DNA of 51,101 nt. Source: Altererythrobacter sp. (GTDB lineage: Bacteria; Pseudomonadota; Alphaproteobacteria; Sphingomonadales; Sphingomonadaceae). The notes below the pieces were generated by a model. It did not search any database and was not told where the DNA came from. It worked only from the letters and a program-made list of their open reading frames with translations. Shown here one piece after another: positions 16,453 to 25,578 of this stretch. The position numbers and the translations under genes were made by a program. How positions within the stretch are numbered: position 1 is the stretch's first letter; each line of letters begins with the position of its first letter. Location of the stretch: NCBI GenBank assembly GCA_031178065.1, contig JAPSJS010000020.1:1-51101 (forward strand), written 5' to 3'.

Positions 16453-18087
16453 TTAGACGAGACGCGACTGGTCCAGCGCGGCCGCAACGAAGCCGGCGAA
16501 CAGTGGGTGCGGATCGAAGGGTTTCGATTTCAGCTCCGGATGGAACTGCACGCCGACGAACCAGGGATGTTCGGGCCGCTCGACGATCTCGGGCAGCAGG
16601 CCGTCGGGCGACATGCCCGAGAAGATCAGTCCGCCGCTCTCCAGCGCATCGCGATATGCGACGTTGACCTCGTAGCGATGGCGATGGCGCTCCGAAATTT
16701 CCGTAGCCCCGCCGTAGATGCGCGAAACGTGGCTGTTGCCGGTGAGCTTGGCGTCATAGGCGCCGAGCCGCATCGTTCCGCCGAGGTCGCCGCCCGCCTC
16801 ACGCTTCTGCAGGCCTTCCTCGCTCATCCACTCGGTGATGATGCCGACGACTGGTTCGTCGGTTGCGCCGAATTCGGTCGAGGAAGCGCCGGGGTGCCCG
16901 GCGCTGCGCGCACCTTCGATGCAGGCCATCTGCATGCCGAGGCAGATGCCGAGGAACGGCACGCCGCGCTCCCGCGCGAAACGGACGCTGGCGATCTTCC
17001 CTTCCGACCCGCGCTCGCCGAATCCGCCCGGCACGAGAATGCCGTGCAGCGGCTCGAGCTTGGCGGCGAGTTCGGAATCCTCGCTTTCGAACATCTCGGC
17101 GTCGATCCAGCGGATGTTGACCCTGACCCGGTTGGCCATGCCGCCGTGGATCAGCGCCTCGTTGAGCGACTTGTAGGCGTCGGGCAGACCGACGTACTTG
17201 CCGACTACGCCGATCGTCACTTCGCCCTCGGGTTGCTCGTAGCGGTCGAGGATGTCGTGCCAGGTCGACAGTTCCGGCTCCGGCGCATCGTCGATTCCGA
17301 AGCCGCGGAGCACCTGGGTGTCGAGCCCCTCGCGGTGATACTGCAGCGGCACAGCATAGATGGACGACGCGTCGAGCGCGGGAATGACCGCCTCTGGGCG
17401 CACGTTGCAGAACTGCGCGATCTTGCGGCGATCGCTGTCGGGCAGCGGATGCTCGCAGCGGCACAGCAGGAGATCGGGCTTGATTCCCAGGCTGGCGAGT
17501 TCGCGCACGGAGTGCTGCGTCGGCTTGGTCTTCAACTCGCCGGCCGCGGCGATGTAGGGCACCAGCGTGACATGCACGCTCAGCGTCCGGTCGGGCTCGA
17601 GCTCGTTCCTGAGCTGACGGATCGCTTCCATGAAGGGCAGCGATTCGATGTCGCCCACGGTGCCGCCGATCTCGCACAGGATGAAGTCGTGATCGTCCTG
17701 ATCGGCAAGCGCGAATTCCTTGATCGCGTCGGTCACGTGCGGGATCACCTGGACGGTAGCCCCCAGGTAGTCGCCGCGGCGCTCGCGGGCGATGATCTGC
17801 TGGTAGATCCTGCCCGAAGTGACGTTGTCGCTCTGGCGCGCGGAAACGCCGGTGAAGCGCTCGTAGTGGCCGAGGTCGAGGTCGGTTTCGGCTCCGTCGT
17901 CGGTGACGTAGACCTCGCCGTGCTGATAGGGGCTCATCGTCCCCGGATCGACGTTGAGGTAAGGGTCGAACTTGCGAATGCGGACCTTGAAGCCGCGTGC
18001 CTGCAGCAGCGCGCCGAGGCTCGCTGCCATGAGACCCTTGCCGAGCGAAGAGACCACGCCGCCGGTGATAAAGATGTACCGCGCCAT
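16453..18087 (-). CDS. pyrG: CTP synthase (glutamine-hydrolysing)
   Basis: This 544-aa enzyme makes CTP from UTP with ATP and glutamine. The N-terminal synthase domain (about 1-270) starts '[25 protein letters not shown]' with the P-loop, and includes '[21 protein letters not shown]' and '[12 protein letters not shown]'. The C-terminal class I amidotransferase domain has the catalytic Cys in 'FLGICLGMQ' and His-Glu in '[18 protein letters not shown]'. The length is standard and all key residues are present. It is the last gene of tpiA-secG-pyrG, 88 bases after secG. Confidence 0.98.
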   Translation of the reverse strand: MARYIFITGGVVSSLGKGLMAASLGALLQARGFKVRIRKFDPYLNVDPGTMSPYQHGEVYVTDDGAETDLDLGHYERFTGVSARQSDNVTSGRIYQQIIARERRGDYLGATVQVIPHVTDAIKEFALADQDDHDFILCEIGGTVGDIESLPFMEAIRQLRNELEPDRTLSVHVTLVPYIAAAGELKTKPTQHSVRELASLGIKPDLLLCRCEHPLPDSDRRKIAQFCNVRPEAVIPALDASSIYAVPLQYHREGLDTQVLRGFGIDDAPEPELSTWHDILDRYEQPEGEVTIGVVGKYVGLPDAYKSLNEALIHGGMANRVRVNIRWIDAEMFESEDSELAAKLEPLHGILVPGGFGERGSEGKIASVRFARERGVPFLGICLGMQMACIEGARSAGHPGASSTEFGATDEPVVGIITEWMSEEGLQKREAGGDLGGTMRLGAYDAKLTGNSHVSRIYGGATEISERHRHRYEVNVAYRDALESGGLIFSGMSPDGLLPEIVERPEHPWFVGVQFHPELKSKPFDPHPLFAGFVAAALDQSRLV

Positions 18088-18175
18088 GGGAGTCGGGCCT
18101 TAAGCGTGAGGTATGAGTCGGGGCAAGCGGAATGGTGCGGGCAGGCGCCCGCAATCCACAGCTGTCCGGGTGATG

Positions 18176-18553
18176 TTACTCGGTGACGTCAGCGAGCGGA
18201 TCGTCGCCGGCCGGCGTGACCGGCTGCGTTGCCGGTGCCGCCGGCGGCGGCGCACCGCCGGCAGCCGGGCCGAGCGGATCGGCAGCCGAGCGGTCGAGCG
18301 TCGAGGTAATGCTGTCCTGCCCGCTCGTCTCTGCCGCAATCGCCGCGAGCGCGATCGAGAGGACGACGAAGACGACCGCCAGCCACTTGGTCGCGCGCGT
18401 GAGGAAGTCGGCCGCGCCGCGGGCGCTCATCAGCCCGGTGGGGCTGCCACCGATGCCGAGACCGCCGCCCTCGGAACGCTGCATCAGCACGACGCCGACC
18501 AGCGCCGAGGCGACAATCGCCTGAAGCACGAAAAGGAAAATGAAGAGGGACAT
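18176..18553 (-). CDS. secG: preprotein translocase subunit SecG
   Basis: This is a small inner-membrane subunit of SecYEG, 125 aa from ATG 18553; the longer upstream frame has a basic, unlikely N-terminus. Two membrane helices (about 2-22 and 54-76) flank the family signature 'VLMQRSEGGGLGIGGSPTGLMSARGAADFLTR', the cytosolic loop near the SecY channel. The C-terminal ~45 residues are a Pro/Ala/Gly-rich periplasmic or cytosolic tail, commonly seen in this order. It is placed between tpiA and pyrG, as in many Sphingomonadales. Confidence 0.95.
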   Translation of the reverse strand: MSLFIFLFVLQAIVASALVGVVLMQRSEGGGLGIGGSPTGLMSARGAADFLTRATKWLAVVFVVLSIALAAIAAETSGQDSITSTLDRSAADPLGPAAGGAPPPAAPATQPVTPAGDDPLADVTE

Positions 18554-18631
18554 GCGTTCTATCTCGATCCGTTTGCCCGCGCATCTAGGGACTGCGCGGC
18601 GCCGGGGCAAGCCGCGCCTCCGGCACAGAGC

Positions 18632-19396
18632 TTAGTGCTCGTGTACCTCCGCCGCGGCGATGACGATACCCATGAAGCTGTCGGCCGTCAGGCTCGCCCC
18701 GCCGACCAGCGCGCCGCCGACCTCGTCGGCCGCGAGCAGTTCGCGCGCGTTGTCCGCCTTGACCGACCCGCCGTAAAGGATTCGCACGGCAGCGCCGTCG
18801 GCTTCTCCGTAGAGTTCGACCAGCAGTTCGCGGATCGCCCTGTGCATCGCGCCGATGTCGTCCACCGTGGGCGTGCGGCCGGTGCCGATCGCCCAGACCG
18901 GCTCATACGCGACCGTCAGCATTTCGCCGGCACGCTCGCGGTTCTCGGGCAGCGACGTGCGGAGCTGTGACGTGACGAACGCGACCGCATTGCCCGCATC
19001 GCGGACGTCCTCCGTCTCGCCGCAGCACATGATCACGCGCAGGCCGGCGGCCAGAGCCGCTTCCGCCTTGGCGTGAACCAGCGCGTCGTCTTCGCCGTGG
19101 TTCTGCCGCCGCTCGCTATGTCCGAGAATCACGAACTTCGCGCCCGCGTCGGCGACCATCGTCGCGGAAACGTCGCCGGTGTGCGCACCGTCGGTAGCGC
19201 AATGGCAGTCCTGAGCGCCGACGCCGATCTGCTCGACCTCCCGATGGGTCGCGTGAATCAGCGTGAAGGGCGGCGCGAGCGCCACTTCGACCTTCATCAG
19301 GTTCTGTGCGGCGCGGTCGATGGCACGCGCCTGGGCGAGCATTGCCCGCGTGCCGTTCATCTTCCAGTTTCCAACGATATAGGGCCGTTCGGCCAT
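18632..19396 (-). CDS. tpiA: triosephosphate isomerase
   Basis: This 254-aa glycolytic enzyme interconverts dihydroxyacetone phosphate and glyceraldehyde 3-phosphate. ATG 19396 gives the normal N-terminus 'MAERPYIVGNWKMNG'; the frame extends another 65 codons into the intergenic region but without family similarity. The catalytic residues are visible: Asn/Lys in GNWKMN, His in 'ILGHSERR' and Glu in 'AYEPVWAIGTG'. The phosphate-binding 'YGGSVKADN' and 'GALVGGASL' are also present. It starts a tpiA-secG-pyrG operon and is divergent from the ppiD-like gene across 198 bases. Confidence 0.97.
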   Translation of the reverse strand: MAERPYIVGNWKMNGTRAMLAQARAIDRAAQNLMKVEVALAPPFTLIHATHREVEQIGVGAQDCHCATDGAHTGDVSATMVADAGAKFVILGHSERRQNHGEDDALVHAKAEAALAAGLRVIMCCGETEDVRDAGNAVAFVTSQLRTSLPENRERAGEMLTVAYEPVWAIGTGRTPTVDDIGAMHRAIRELLVELYGEADGAAVRILYGGSVKADNARELLAADEVGGALVGGASLTADSFMGIVIAAAEVHEH

Positions 19397-19594
19397 GACA
19401 ATCCGTCCTGTAATCCCGATTTTAGACGATTCCGATCGCCGCCTATATGGGGCGATATGCCCGGCCTGCCAGATGCTTCGCCTTGCAGGGCCAAAAGCGC
19501 TGCCGACCTGTTGCCGGGACGCCGCAGGCCGGATAAAGCGCTCGCCGTATAGCGCAACCCCAAATCGATCGCAGCTTCCGGAACCACCCACGAC

Positions 19595-21529
19595 ATGCTC
19601 CTATTCTTCCGCAACTTCTTCCAATCGAAGTTTGGCGTTCCCATCACGTTGGCCTTTCTCGCGCTGATCGCGGTCGCCTTTGCAAGCAGCGATCTGGCTA
19701 ACACGGGCACTTTCGGCGGTGTCGCGGGCGGCGACAGGGTGGCGGTCGTCGGCGACCGGAAGATCGATTCGGCCGATCTGGTCAGCAGCGCGAATGCCGC
19801 GCTCGACCAAGCGCGCCAGAGCAATCCCAACATGTCGATGGACGCCTTCATCGCCCAGGGCGGTCTGGACGACGTGCTCGACCAGATGATCGACCGCGCA
19901 GCGATTGCGGAATATGCGAAGCGGCACGGGCTCCGCGCGGGCGAGAACCTGGTCAACAGCGAGATCATCGCCATTCCGCAGTTCCGTGGGGCGAACGGGG
20001 AGTTCGACGCGAACGTCTTCCGCCAGTTGATCGGCGCCCAAGGCCTTTCCGAGGCGACGTTCCGCGCCGATCTCGCGCAGGGCCTGCTTGCACAGCAGCT
20101 GCTCGTGCCCGTCGCGATCGGCGGCAAGGCTCCGGAAAAGGTCGTGATGCACTATGCCGCCCTGCTCAAGGAGCGGCGCCGCGGCGCCATTGCGGTTCTC
20201 CCGGCGCAGGCCTTCGCGCCGACCGGCAACCCCAGCCAGTCTGCACTCGACGCTTACTACACCGAAAACCGCAGCGACTTCATCCGGCCCGAACGGCGGG
20301 TGATCCGCTATGCGGTGTTCGGCGCCGACACGCTCGGACAACAGGCCGAGCCCACGGCCGCCGAAATTCGCGCACGTTACGAAGAGAACCGTGCGCAGTA
20401 TGCAGCGAGCGAGGATCGCAGCGTCACGCAACTGATCGTGCCCACGCAGGAAGCCGCGAACGCCATCCGCCAGCGGGTGAGCGCAGGCGGTTCGCTGGAG
20501 GCGGCAGCGCGCGAGGCCGGCTTCGACACCGCAACGCTGGGCCCGGTCTCGCGCGAAGCCCTCGCGGCCCGCAGTTCGCCCGAAGTCGCCAGCGCAGCCT
20601 TCGCTGCCGGTCGCGGACAGATCGCGGCGCCCGCTCGCAGCGGTCTCGGCTGGCATGTCGTGCGCGTCGACGAGATCGATGCGCGGGCGGCGCGCAGCCT
20701 CGAGCAGGTTCGCGGCGAGATCGCGGATGCCCTGCGGGTCGAGAAGCGCCAGACCGCCCTCGCCGATCTCGCGGCGAGCGTCGAAGAACAGCTCGCGGAC
20801 GGCGTCTCGCTCTCCGACATCGCGGAAGACCTCGGCGCCGAAACGCAAACCACGCGTCCGCTGCTTGCGACCGGCGGCGTCTACGGCACGCCGACCGAGA
20901 CCGCGCCGGAGATCCTCGCGCCGGCGCTCGAGACCGCGTTCCAGATGTCCGAAGCCCAGCCGCAGGTTGCCGAGATCGAACGCGGCCAGACCTTCCTGAT
21001 CTTCGAGGCGAGCGAGATCGTTCCATCGGCCGCCGCACCGCTGGCGGAGATCCGCGACGACGTGATCGCCGGCTGGCGGCTGGCGCAGGGTGCCAAGGCG
21101 GCGCGCGCCGCAGCCGATCGCGTCCTCCAGCGCGTCAAGGGCGGCGCCACCCTCGCGGCGGCGATTGGCGAGGAAGAACAGAGCCTGCCGGGCGTGGAGC
21201 AGATCGACCTCACGCGCGAGCAGCTCGCGGCGATGCAGGGGCGCTTCCCTGCGCCGATCGCGCTGTTGTTCAGCATGGCGGAGGGCACCACGAAGAAGCT
21301 CGAGGCGCCCGACAGCAACGGCTGGTTCGTTGTCGACCTCGACGATATCGAGACCGGCGAAGTGAGCCGCAACGATCCCGTGTTCGCGCAGGCAAGTGCG
21401 GACCTCGGGGGCGCGATGGGCCGCGAATATGCCGATCAGCTTCGCCTCGCCCTGCGCAAGGAACTCGGCGTGGAGCGCAACGAGACGGCGATCGAGGCGA
21501 TCCGCAAACAGCTCCTCGGGCAAAATTGA
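19595..21529 (+). CDS. ppiD: PpiD-like periplasmic peptidyl-prolyl isomerase / SurA_N-domain chaperone
   Basis: This is a 644-aa protein from ATG 19595. A short cytoplasmic N-terminus and one membrane helix (about 13-32, VPITLAFLALIAVAFASSD) anchor it in the inner membrane. A SurA-type N-terminal chaperone domain follows, then a parvulin-like PPIase region (about 270-375: 'RSVTQLIVPTQEAANAIRQR', 'GLGWHVVRVDEI') and a second, more divergent repeat after about 430. PpiD-type proteins help outer-membrane and periplasmic proteins fold as they leave Sec. The PPIase domain looks divergent, so isomerase activity is uncertain. Its stop overlaps the trpE start (TTGA). Confidence 0.87.
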   Translation: MLLFFRNFFQSKFGVPITLAFLALIAVAFASSDLANTGTFGGVAGGDRVAVVGDRKIDSADLVSSANAALDQARQSNPNMSMDAFIAQGGLDDVLDQMIDRAAIAEYAKRHGLRAGENLVNSEIIAIPQFRGANGEFDANVFRQLIGAQGLSEATFRADLAQGLLAQQLLVPVAIGGKAPEKVVMHYAALLKERRRGAIAVLPAQAFAPTGNPSQSALDAYYTENRSDFIRPERRVIRYAVFGADTLGQQAEPTAAEIRARYEENRAQYAASEDRSVTQLIVPTQEAANAIRQRVSAGGSLEAAAREAGFDTATLGPVSREALAARSSPEVASAAFAAGRGQIAAPARSGLGWHVVRVDEIDARAARSLEQVRGEIADALRVEKRQTALADLAASVEEQLADGVSLSDIAEDLGAETQTTRPLLATGGVYGTPTETAPEILAPALETAFQMSEAQPQVAEIERGQTFLIFEASEIVPSAAAPLAEIRDDVIAGWRLAQGAKAARAAADRVLQRVKGGATLAAAIGEEEQSLPGVEQIDLTREQLAAMQGRFPAPIALLFSMAEGTTKKLEAPDSNGWFVVDLDDIETGEVSRNDPVFAQASADLGGAMGREYADQLRLALRKELGVERNETAIEAIRKQLLGQN

Positions 21530-23055
21530 GGGGGCCGGCCCTGGCCGCCCCCCGCCTCTCGAACGCGGACGCCGCCCGCAGTGCGCTTGCCGCAGGGCGC
21601 CCCGCGCTCGTCTGGCGCAAGGTGGTCGCCGATACAGAGACTCCGGTCGGCGCGGCGCTGAAGCTGATCGAGCCGGGCCGCGGCGATTTCCTGCTCGAAT
21701 CGGTCGAAGGCGGCGAAGTGCGCGGGCGCTACAGCCTGCTCGGCCTCGATCCTGATCTCGTGTTCCGTGCCGAAGGTGACAGTGCCGAGATCAATCCGCG
21801 CTGGCGGGAAGATCGCGCGGCGTTCGAGCCCTGCGCCGAAGGATCACTCGCGGAACTGCGCGCGCTCGTCTCCCGCTGCCGGATAGACGTGCCCGACGAC
21901 CTGCCCCCCGCCCTCGCCTGCCTCGTCGGCTATTTCGGGTATGAGACGATCGGGCTGGTCGAGCGGCTGCCGCGCGCGCCGCAGAGCTCGGTCGCATTGC
22001 CCGACATGCTGTTCGTCCGGCCCACGGTCCTGCTCGTGTTCGACCGGCTCGGCGAAGAGCTGTTCTGCATCGCGCCGATCTGGGCCGGCGCCGGCGAACC
22101 AAATCAGGCAATCGAAGCCGCGGCGGAGCGGATCGACGATACCCTGCGGAAGCTGGGAGGCCCGGTCGCCCCCGCAGACCGCACCTCGCATCTGCCCGAG
22201 ATGGCGCTCACCCCTACGATGGCCGGCGAGGACTACGCCGCAATGGTGGCCCGCGCGAAAGGTTACATCGAGGCCGGCGATATCTTCCAGGTCGTGCTCG
22301 CCCAGCGCTTCACGTGCCCGTTCCCGCTGCCGCCATTCGCGCTTTACCGCGCGCTTCGCCGGGTGAATCCATCGCCGTTCCTCTACTTCCTAGACCTACC
22401 CGGCTTCGCCGTCGTCGGGTCGAGTCCCGAGATCCTCGTGCGCGTACGCGACGGCGATGTCACGATCCGCCCGATCGCCGGCACCCGCCCGCGCGGCGCC
22501 ACGCCAGAGGCCGATCGCGCGGCCGAGGCCAGTCTGCTCGCCGACCCCAAGGAACGCGCCGAACATCTCATGCTGCTCGACCTCGGCCGCAACGATGTCG
22601 GCCGGGTCGCGGCGAAGGGCACGGTCGAGGTCACCGACAGCTTCACCATCGAGCGTTACAGCCACGTGATGCACATCGTGAGTAACGTTGTGGGCCGTCT
22701 CGGTGCCGGTCAGGACGCGTTGGACGCGCTCTTCGCAGGCTTTCCTGCGGGCACCGTCAGCGGCGCACCGAAAGTCCGCGCGTGTGAGATCATTGCCGAG
22801 CTCGAGCCGGAAACGCGCGGCGCCTACGCAGGCGGCGTCGGCTACTTCGCACCGGACGGATCGGTCGACAGCTGCATCGTCCTGCGCACCGGCGTGGTGA
22901 AGGACGGCGTGCTCCACGTCCAGGCCGGCGCAGGCATCGTCGCCGACAGCGATCCGGCCTACGAGCAGCGCGAATGCGAAGCCAAGGCCGGCGCCCTTCT
23001 TGCCGCCGCGCGCGAGGCGGTGCGGATCGCGCAGGAGCCCGGGTTCGGCCAGTGA
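21526..23055 (+). CDS. trpE: anthranilate synthase component I
   Basis: This 509-aa protein converts chorismate and ammonia to anthranilate, the first committed step to tryptophan. The proposed start TTG 21526 overlaps the ppiD stop; no strong ribosome site is seen, so coupling is likely. The N-terminal domain has 'LLESVEGGEVRGRYSLLGLDPD' (the feedback-binding region begins at LLES). The chorismate-binding domain has 'IEAGDIFQVVLAQRF', 'PSPFLYFLDL', 'IRPIAGTRPRGATPEADRA', 'LDLGRNDVGRVA', 'SGAPKVRACEI' and 'QAGAGIVADSDP'. All catalytic motifs look intact. The glutaminase partner trpG lies 1.9 kb downstream, beyond two unrelated genes. Confidence 0.97.
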   Translation: MRGPALAAPRLSNADAARSALAAGRPALVWRKVVADTETPVGAALKLIEPGRGDFLLESVEGGEVRGRYSLLGLDPDLVFRAEGDSAEINPRWREDRAAFEPCAEGSLAELRALVSRCRIDVPDDLPPALACLVGYFGYETIGLVERLPRAPQSSVALPDMLFVRPTVLLVFDRLGEELFCIAPIWAGAGEPNQAIEAAAERIDDTLRKLGGPVAPADRTSHLPEMALTPTMAGEDYAAMVARAKGYIEAGDIFQVVLAQRFTCPFPLPPFALYRALRRVNPSPFLYFLDLPGFAVVGSSPEILVRVRDGDVTIRPIAGTRPRGATPEADRAAEASLLADPKERAEHLMLLDLGRNDVGRVAAKGTVEVTDSFTIERYSHVMHIVSNVVGRLGAGQDALDALFAGFPAGTVSGAPKVRACEIIAELEPETRGAYAGGVGYFAPDGSVDSCIVLRTGVVKDGVLHVQAGAGIVADSDPAYEQRECEAKAGALLAAAREAVRIAQEPGFGQ

Positions 23056-23891
23056 AACGCCTGATGACCCTCGCCCCGCTCTTTGGCCTTGCCGCATGCG
23101 GAGAGCAGCCTGCGGGTGAGCCCGTCATCCGCACAGAGATCGGAAGCGGAGTCGCCGAGAAGGCAGCTGCGCCCCGGCCCACGCCGACCCCCACGCCGAG
23201 CGTCGCATCGGCCTGCGAGAGCGCCACGTTCGAGGACGCAGCCTTCACCCACTGCATCGCCGATCCCGCGAAGCATCGCGTCCTCACCGACCTCGGGCCC
23301 GAGGACGGTGCGCCCTACCGCAGTCTCGCGAAGCTAGCCGCCGCTCGCGGCGACGATGCACCGAAGGTCGCTTTCGCGATGAACGGCGGAATGTACGACG
23401 GTGAAGGCAAGCCGATCGGCTACTACGTCGAAAGCGGCGACCGTCTCAAGGAGCTCAACCGCGCGGACGGACCGGGCAATTTCCACATGAAGCCCAACGG
23501 AGTGTTCTTCGGCACCGGCAGCAAGTGGCAGATCCGCACGGCGGACGACTTCTACGCCAACGTCGGCGACCGTCCGGCCTTCGGCACACAGAGCGGGCCG
23601 ATGCTGGTGATCGACGGCAAGCTGCACCCGGAAATTTCGGAAGACGGGCCGAGCAAGGCGATCCGCAACGGCGTCGGCATCGATGCACAAGGGCGCGCGC
23701 ACTTCGTCATCTCGGAAGGACCGGTGAGCTTCGGGATTCTCGCGCGATACTTCCGCGATGGGCTCAAGACGCCCGACGCATTGTTTCTAGACGGAAGCGT
23801 CAGCGCGCTGTGGGACCCTGCGACCGACCGCCTCGACAACCGGGCACCGATCGGACCGATGATCGTAGTCGAGCACAAGGACAAGCCATGA
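23052..23891 (+). CDS. phosphodiester glycosidase (NAGPA/DUF2233) family lipoprotein
   Basis: This is a 279-aa protein starting at GTG 23052, in a GTGA overlap with trpE. The signal peptide ends in a lipobox L-A-A-C16 ('LAPLFGLAACGE'), predicting a lipid-anchored periplasmic protein, followed by a Pro/Thr-rich linker (about 40-55). The domain motifs 'FAMNGGMYD', 'NFHMKPNGVFFG', 'AFGTQSGPMLVIDGKLHP', 'AIRNGVGID' and 'DALFLDGSVSALW' are those of the phosphodiester alpha-GlcNAcase-like family. The bacterial substrate is unknown; cell-envelope glycan or phosphodiester trimming is possible. Nothing links it to tryptophan synthesis, so its place in the operon is odd. Confidence 0.88.
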   Translation: MKRLMTLAPLFGLAACGEQPAGEPVIRTEIGSGVAEKAAAPRPTPTPTPSVASACESATFEDAAFTHCIADPAKHRVLTDLGPEDGAPYRSLAKLAAARGDDAPKVAFAMNGGMYDGEGKPIGYYVESGDRLKELNRADGPGNFHMKPNGVFFGTGSKWQIRTADDFYANVGDRPAFGTQSGPMLVIDGKLHPEISEDGPSKAIRNGVGIDAQGRAHFVISEGPVSFGILARYFRDGLKTPDALFLDGSVSALWDPATDRLDNRAPIGPMIVVEHKDKP

Positions 23892-24856
23892 TCCAGATTG
23901 CATACGAGCGCACGCTCTATCCGCCCATCGAGCCGAACGAGACCGGAATGCTCGACGTCGGCGACGGACACACGATCTACTGGGAGCGCATCGGCACGCG
24001 CGGCGCCAAGCCGGCCGTGTTCCTCCACGGCGGCCCCGGTTCCGGCTGCAGCGACACGCAGCGCCGGCAGTGGGATCCGGAACTTTACGACATCCTGCTG
24101 TTCGACCAGCGGGGTTGCGGCCGCTCGACACCGTTCGCGAGCCTGGAGAACAACACGACGTGGGATCTCGTCGCCGACATGGAACGGCTGCGCGAGATGT
24201 GCGGTCACAAGACCTGGCAGGTCTTCGGCGGGAGCTGGGGCTCCACCCTCGCGCTCTCCTACGCCCAGGCACATCCCGAGCGCGTCAGCGAACTCGTGCT
24301 GCGCGGCATCTTCCTGTCGAGCCAGGCGGAACTCGACTGGCTCTATACCTACGGCGCAAGCGAGCTCTATCCGGAAGCCTGGGCCGACTTCATCGGCCTG
24401 ATCCCGGAGAACGAGCGGGATGACGTGGTCGAGGCCTATCACCGCCGCCTCACCAGCGATGATCACGCCACCAAGCTCGCCGCCGCAAAGGCATGGAGTA
24501 TGTGGGAAGGCATGACGGTAACGCTGCTGCCCGACCCTGCGATGCTCGAGGAATTCACCGAAGACGATCACGCAATCTCTATCGCACGGATCGAGAACCA
24601 TTATTTCCGCCACAAGTGCTGGCTCGATGAAGGCCAGCTCCTCGTCAACGCACACCGCCTGAAGGGCATCCCCGGCGTCATCGTGCAGGGGCGGCACGAT
24701 TGCTGCACTCCGCCCGCCGCGGCTTGGGCGCTCAAACAGGCCTGGCCCGAGGTGGACCTTCAGATCGTGCCCGACGGCGGCCACCTGTTCACCGAGCCAG
24801 GCATCACCGACGGCCTCGTCCGCGCCAGCGACCGGTTCGCGGGGAAGCAGGCGTAG
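23888..24856 (+). CDS. pip: prolyl aminopeptidase (alpha/beta hydrolase)
   Basis: This 322-aa cytosolic enzyme releases N-terminal proline from peptides. ATG 23888 overlaps the previous stop (ATGA). The signature 'FLHGGPGSG' forms the oxyanion region, the nucleophile is S116 in 'GGSWGST', and the Asp and His are in 'VQGRHDCCTPP' and 'VPDGGHLF'. The family markers 'FDQRGCGRSTP' and 'NNTTWDLVADMERLRE' are present. The length is standard. It is the last gene of the ppiD-trpE-lipoprotein-pip chain. Confidence 0.95.
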   Translation: MIQIAYERTLYPPIEPNETGMLDVGDGHTIYWERIGTRGAKPAVFLHGGPGSGCSDTQRRQWDPELYDILLFDQRGCGRSTPFASLENNTTWDLVADMERLREMCGHKTWQVFGGSWGSTLALSYAQAHPERVSELVLRGIFLSSQAELDWLYTYGASELYPEAWADFIGLIPENERDDVVEAYHRRLTSDDHATKLAAAKAWSMWEGMTVTLLPDPAMLEEFTEDDHAISIARIENHYFRHKCWLDEGQLLVNAHRLKGIPGVIVQGRHDCCTPPAAAWALKQAWPEVDLQIVPDGGHLFTEPGITDGLVRASDRFAGKQA

Positions 24857-24863
24857 GCCGGTA

Positions 24864-24915
24864 GCTCTCTCCCGTTGACCCAAGCTGCTATCTCCCCCCG
24901 GAAAGGGAGGAGAGC
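24864..24915 (+). other. alternative stem-loops upstream of trpG
   Basis: The purine arm GGGAGGAGAGC (24905-24915) can pair with GCTCTCTCCC (24864-24873, one bulge) or with CTCCC (24892-24896) close by. The two pairings exclude each other. No T tract follows. This may be a terminator-like element after pip or a leader structure before trpG; chance is also possible. Confidence 0.25.
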
Positions 24916-24978
24916 AATCGACACCCCAATAGCTTTCCTTGCTTGATCGCGCGCGGCCGAACCACGAAGACCTCCGAC

Positions 24979-25578
24979 ATGATCCTCGTCATCGACAACT
25001 ACGACAGCTTCACCTTCAACCTGGTCCATTACCTGATGGAGCTGGGGGCCGAAGTCCGCGTCGAGCGCAACGATGCGCTGACGGCGGCGGAGGCGGTCGC
25101 GAGTGGGCCCGCGGGCGTTCTGATCTCTCCCGGACCGTGCACGCCGAACGAAGCCGGGATCAGCCTCGATCTCGTCGCCGCCTGCGCGGACGCCCGCCTG
25201 CCGCTGCTCGGCGTTTGCCTCGGCCACCAGGCGATCGGGCAGCATTTCGGCGGGCGCGTCGTGCGCGGCGGGCTGATGCACGGCAAGACCTCGCCGGTCG
25301 AGCACGACGGCACCGGCGTCTTCGCCGGCCTGCCTTCCCCCTTCACCGCCACCCGCTACCACTCGCTAATCGTCGAGGACGTGCCCGAGGTTCTGACGGT
25401 CAACGCAACCAGCGAGACGCCCGGGCTCGACGGCACGAGCGTGATGGGCTTCCGCCACGTCGAGCTGCCGATCCACGGGGTTCAGTTCCACCCGGAGAGC
25501 ATAGCCACCGAGTACGGCCACGCGCTACTCGCCAACTTCCTCGCGATCTGCGGGATCGAAGCCAAGGTGCCCGCATGA
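24979..25578 (+). CDS. trpG: anthranilate synthase component II (glutamine amidotransferase)
   Basis: This is a 199-aa glutaminase that feeds ammonia to TrpE. ATG 24979 gives the normal start '[19 protein letters not shown]'; the extra upstream frame to 24943 is not needed. The catalytic Cys is in '[12 protein letters not shown]' and the His-Glu pair in '[14 protein letters not shown]'. '[17 protein letters not shown]' is also typical of TrpG. The same family includes PabA; the adjacent trpD and trpC favour TrpG, though dual use is common. The stop overlaps trpD (ATGA). Confidence 0.96.
   Translation: MILVIDNYDSFTFNLVHYLMELGAEVRVERNDALTAAEAVASGPAGVLISPGPCTPNEAGISLDLVAACADARLPLLGVCLGHQAIGQHFGGRVVRGGLMHGKTSPVEHDGTGVFAGLPSPFTATRYHSLIVEDVPEVLTVNATSETPGLDGTSVMGFRHVELPIHGVQFHPESIATEYGHALLANFLAICGIEAKVPA

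Noticed and set aside
22974-23051. An extended N-terminus for the NAGPA-type lipoprotein
   Set aside because: The extra residues are Arg-rich and are trpE read in another frame. The GTG at 23052 gives a proper signal peptide and lipobox.
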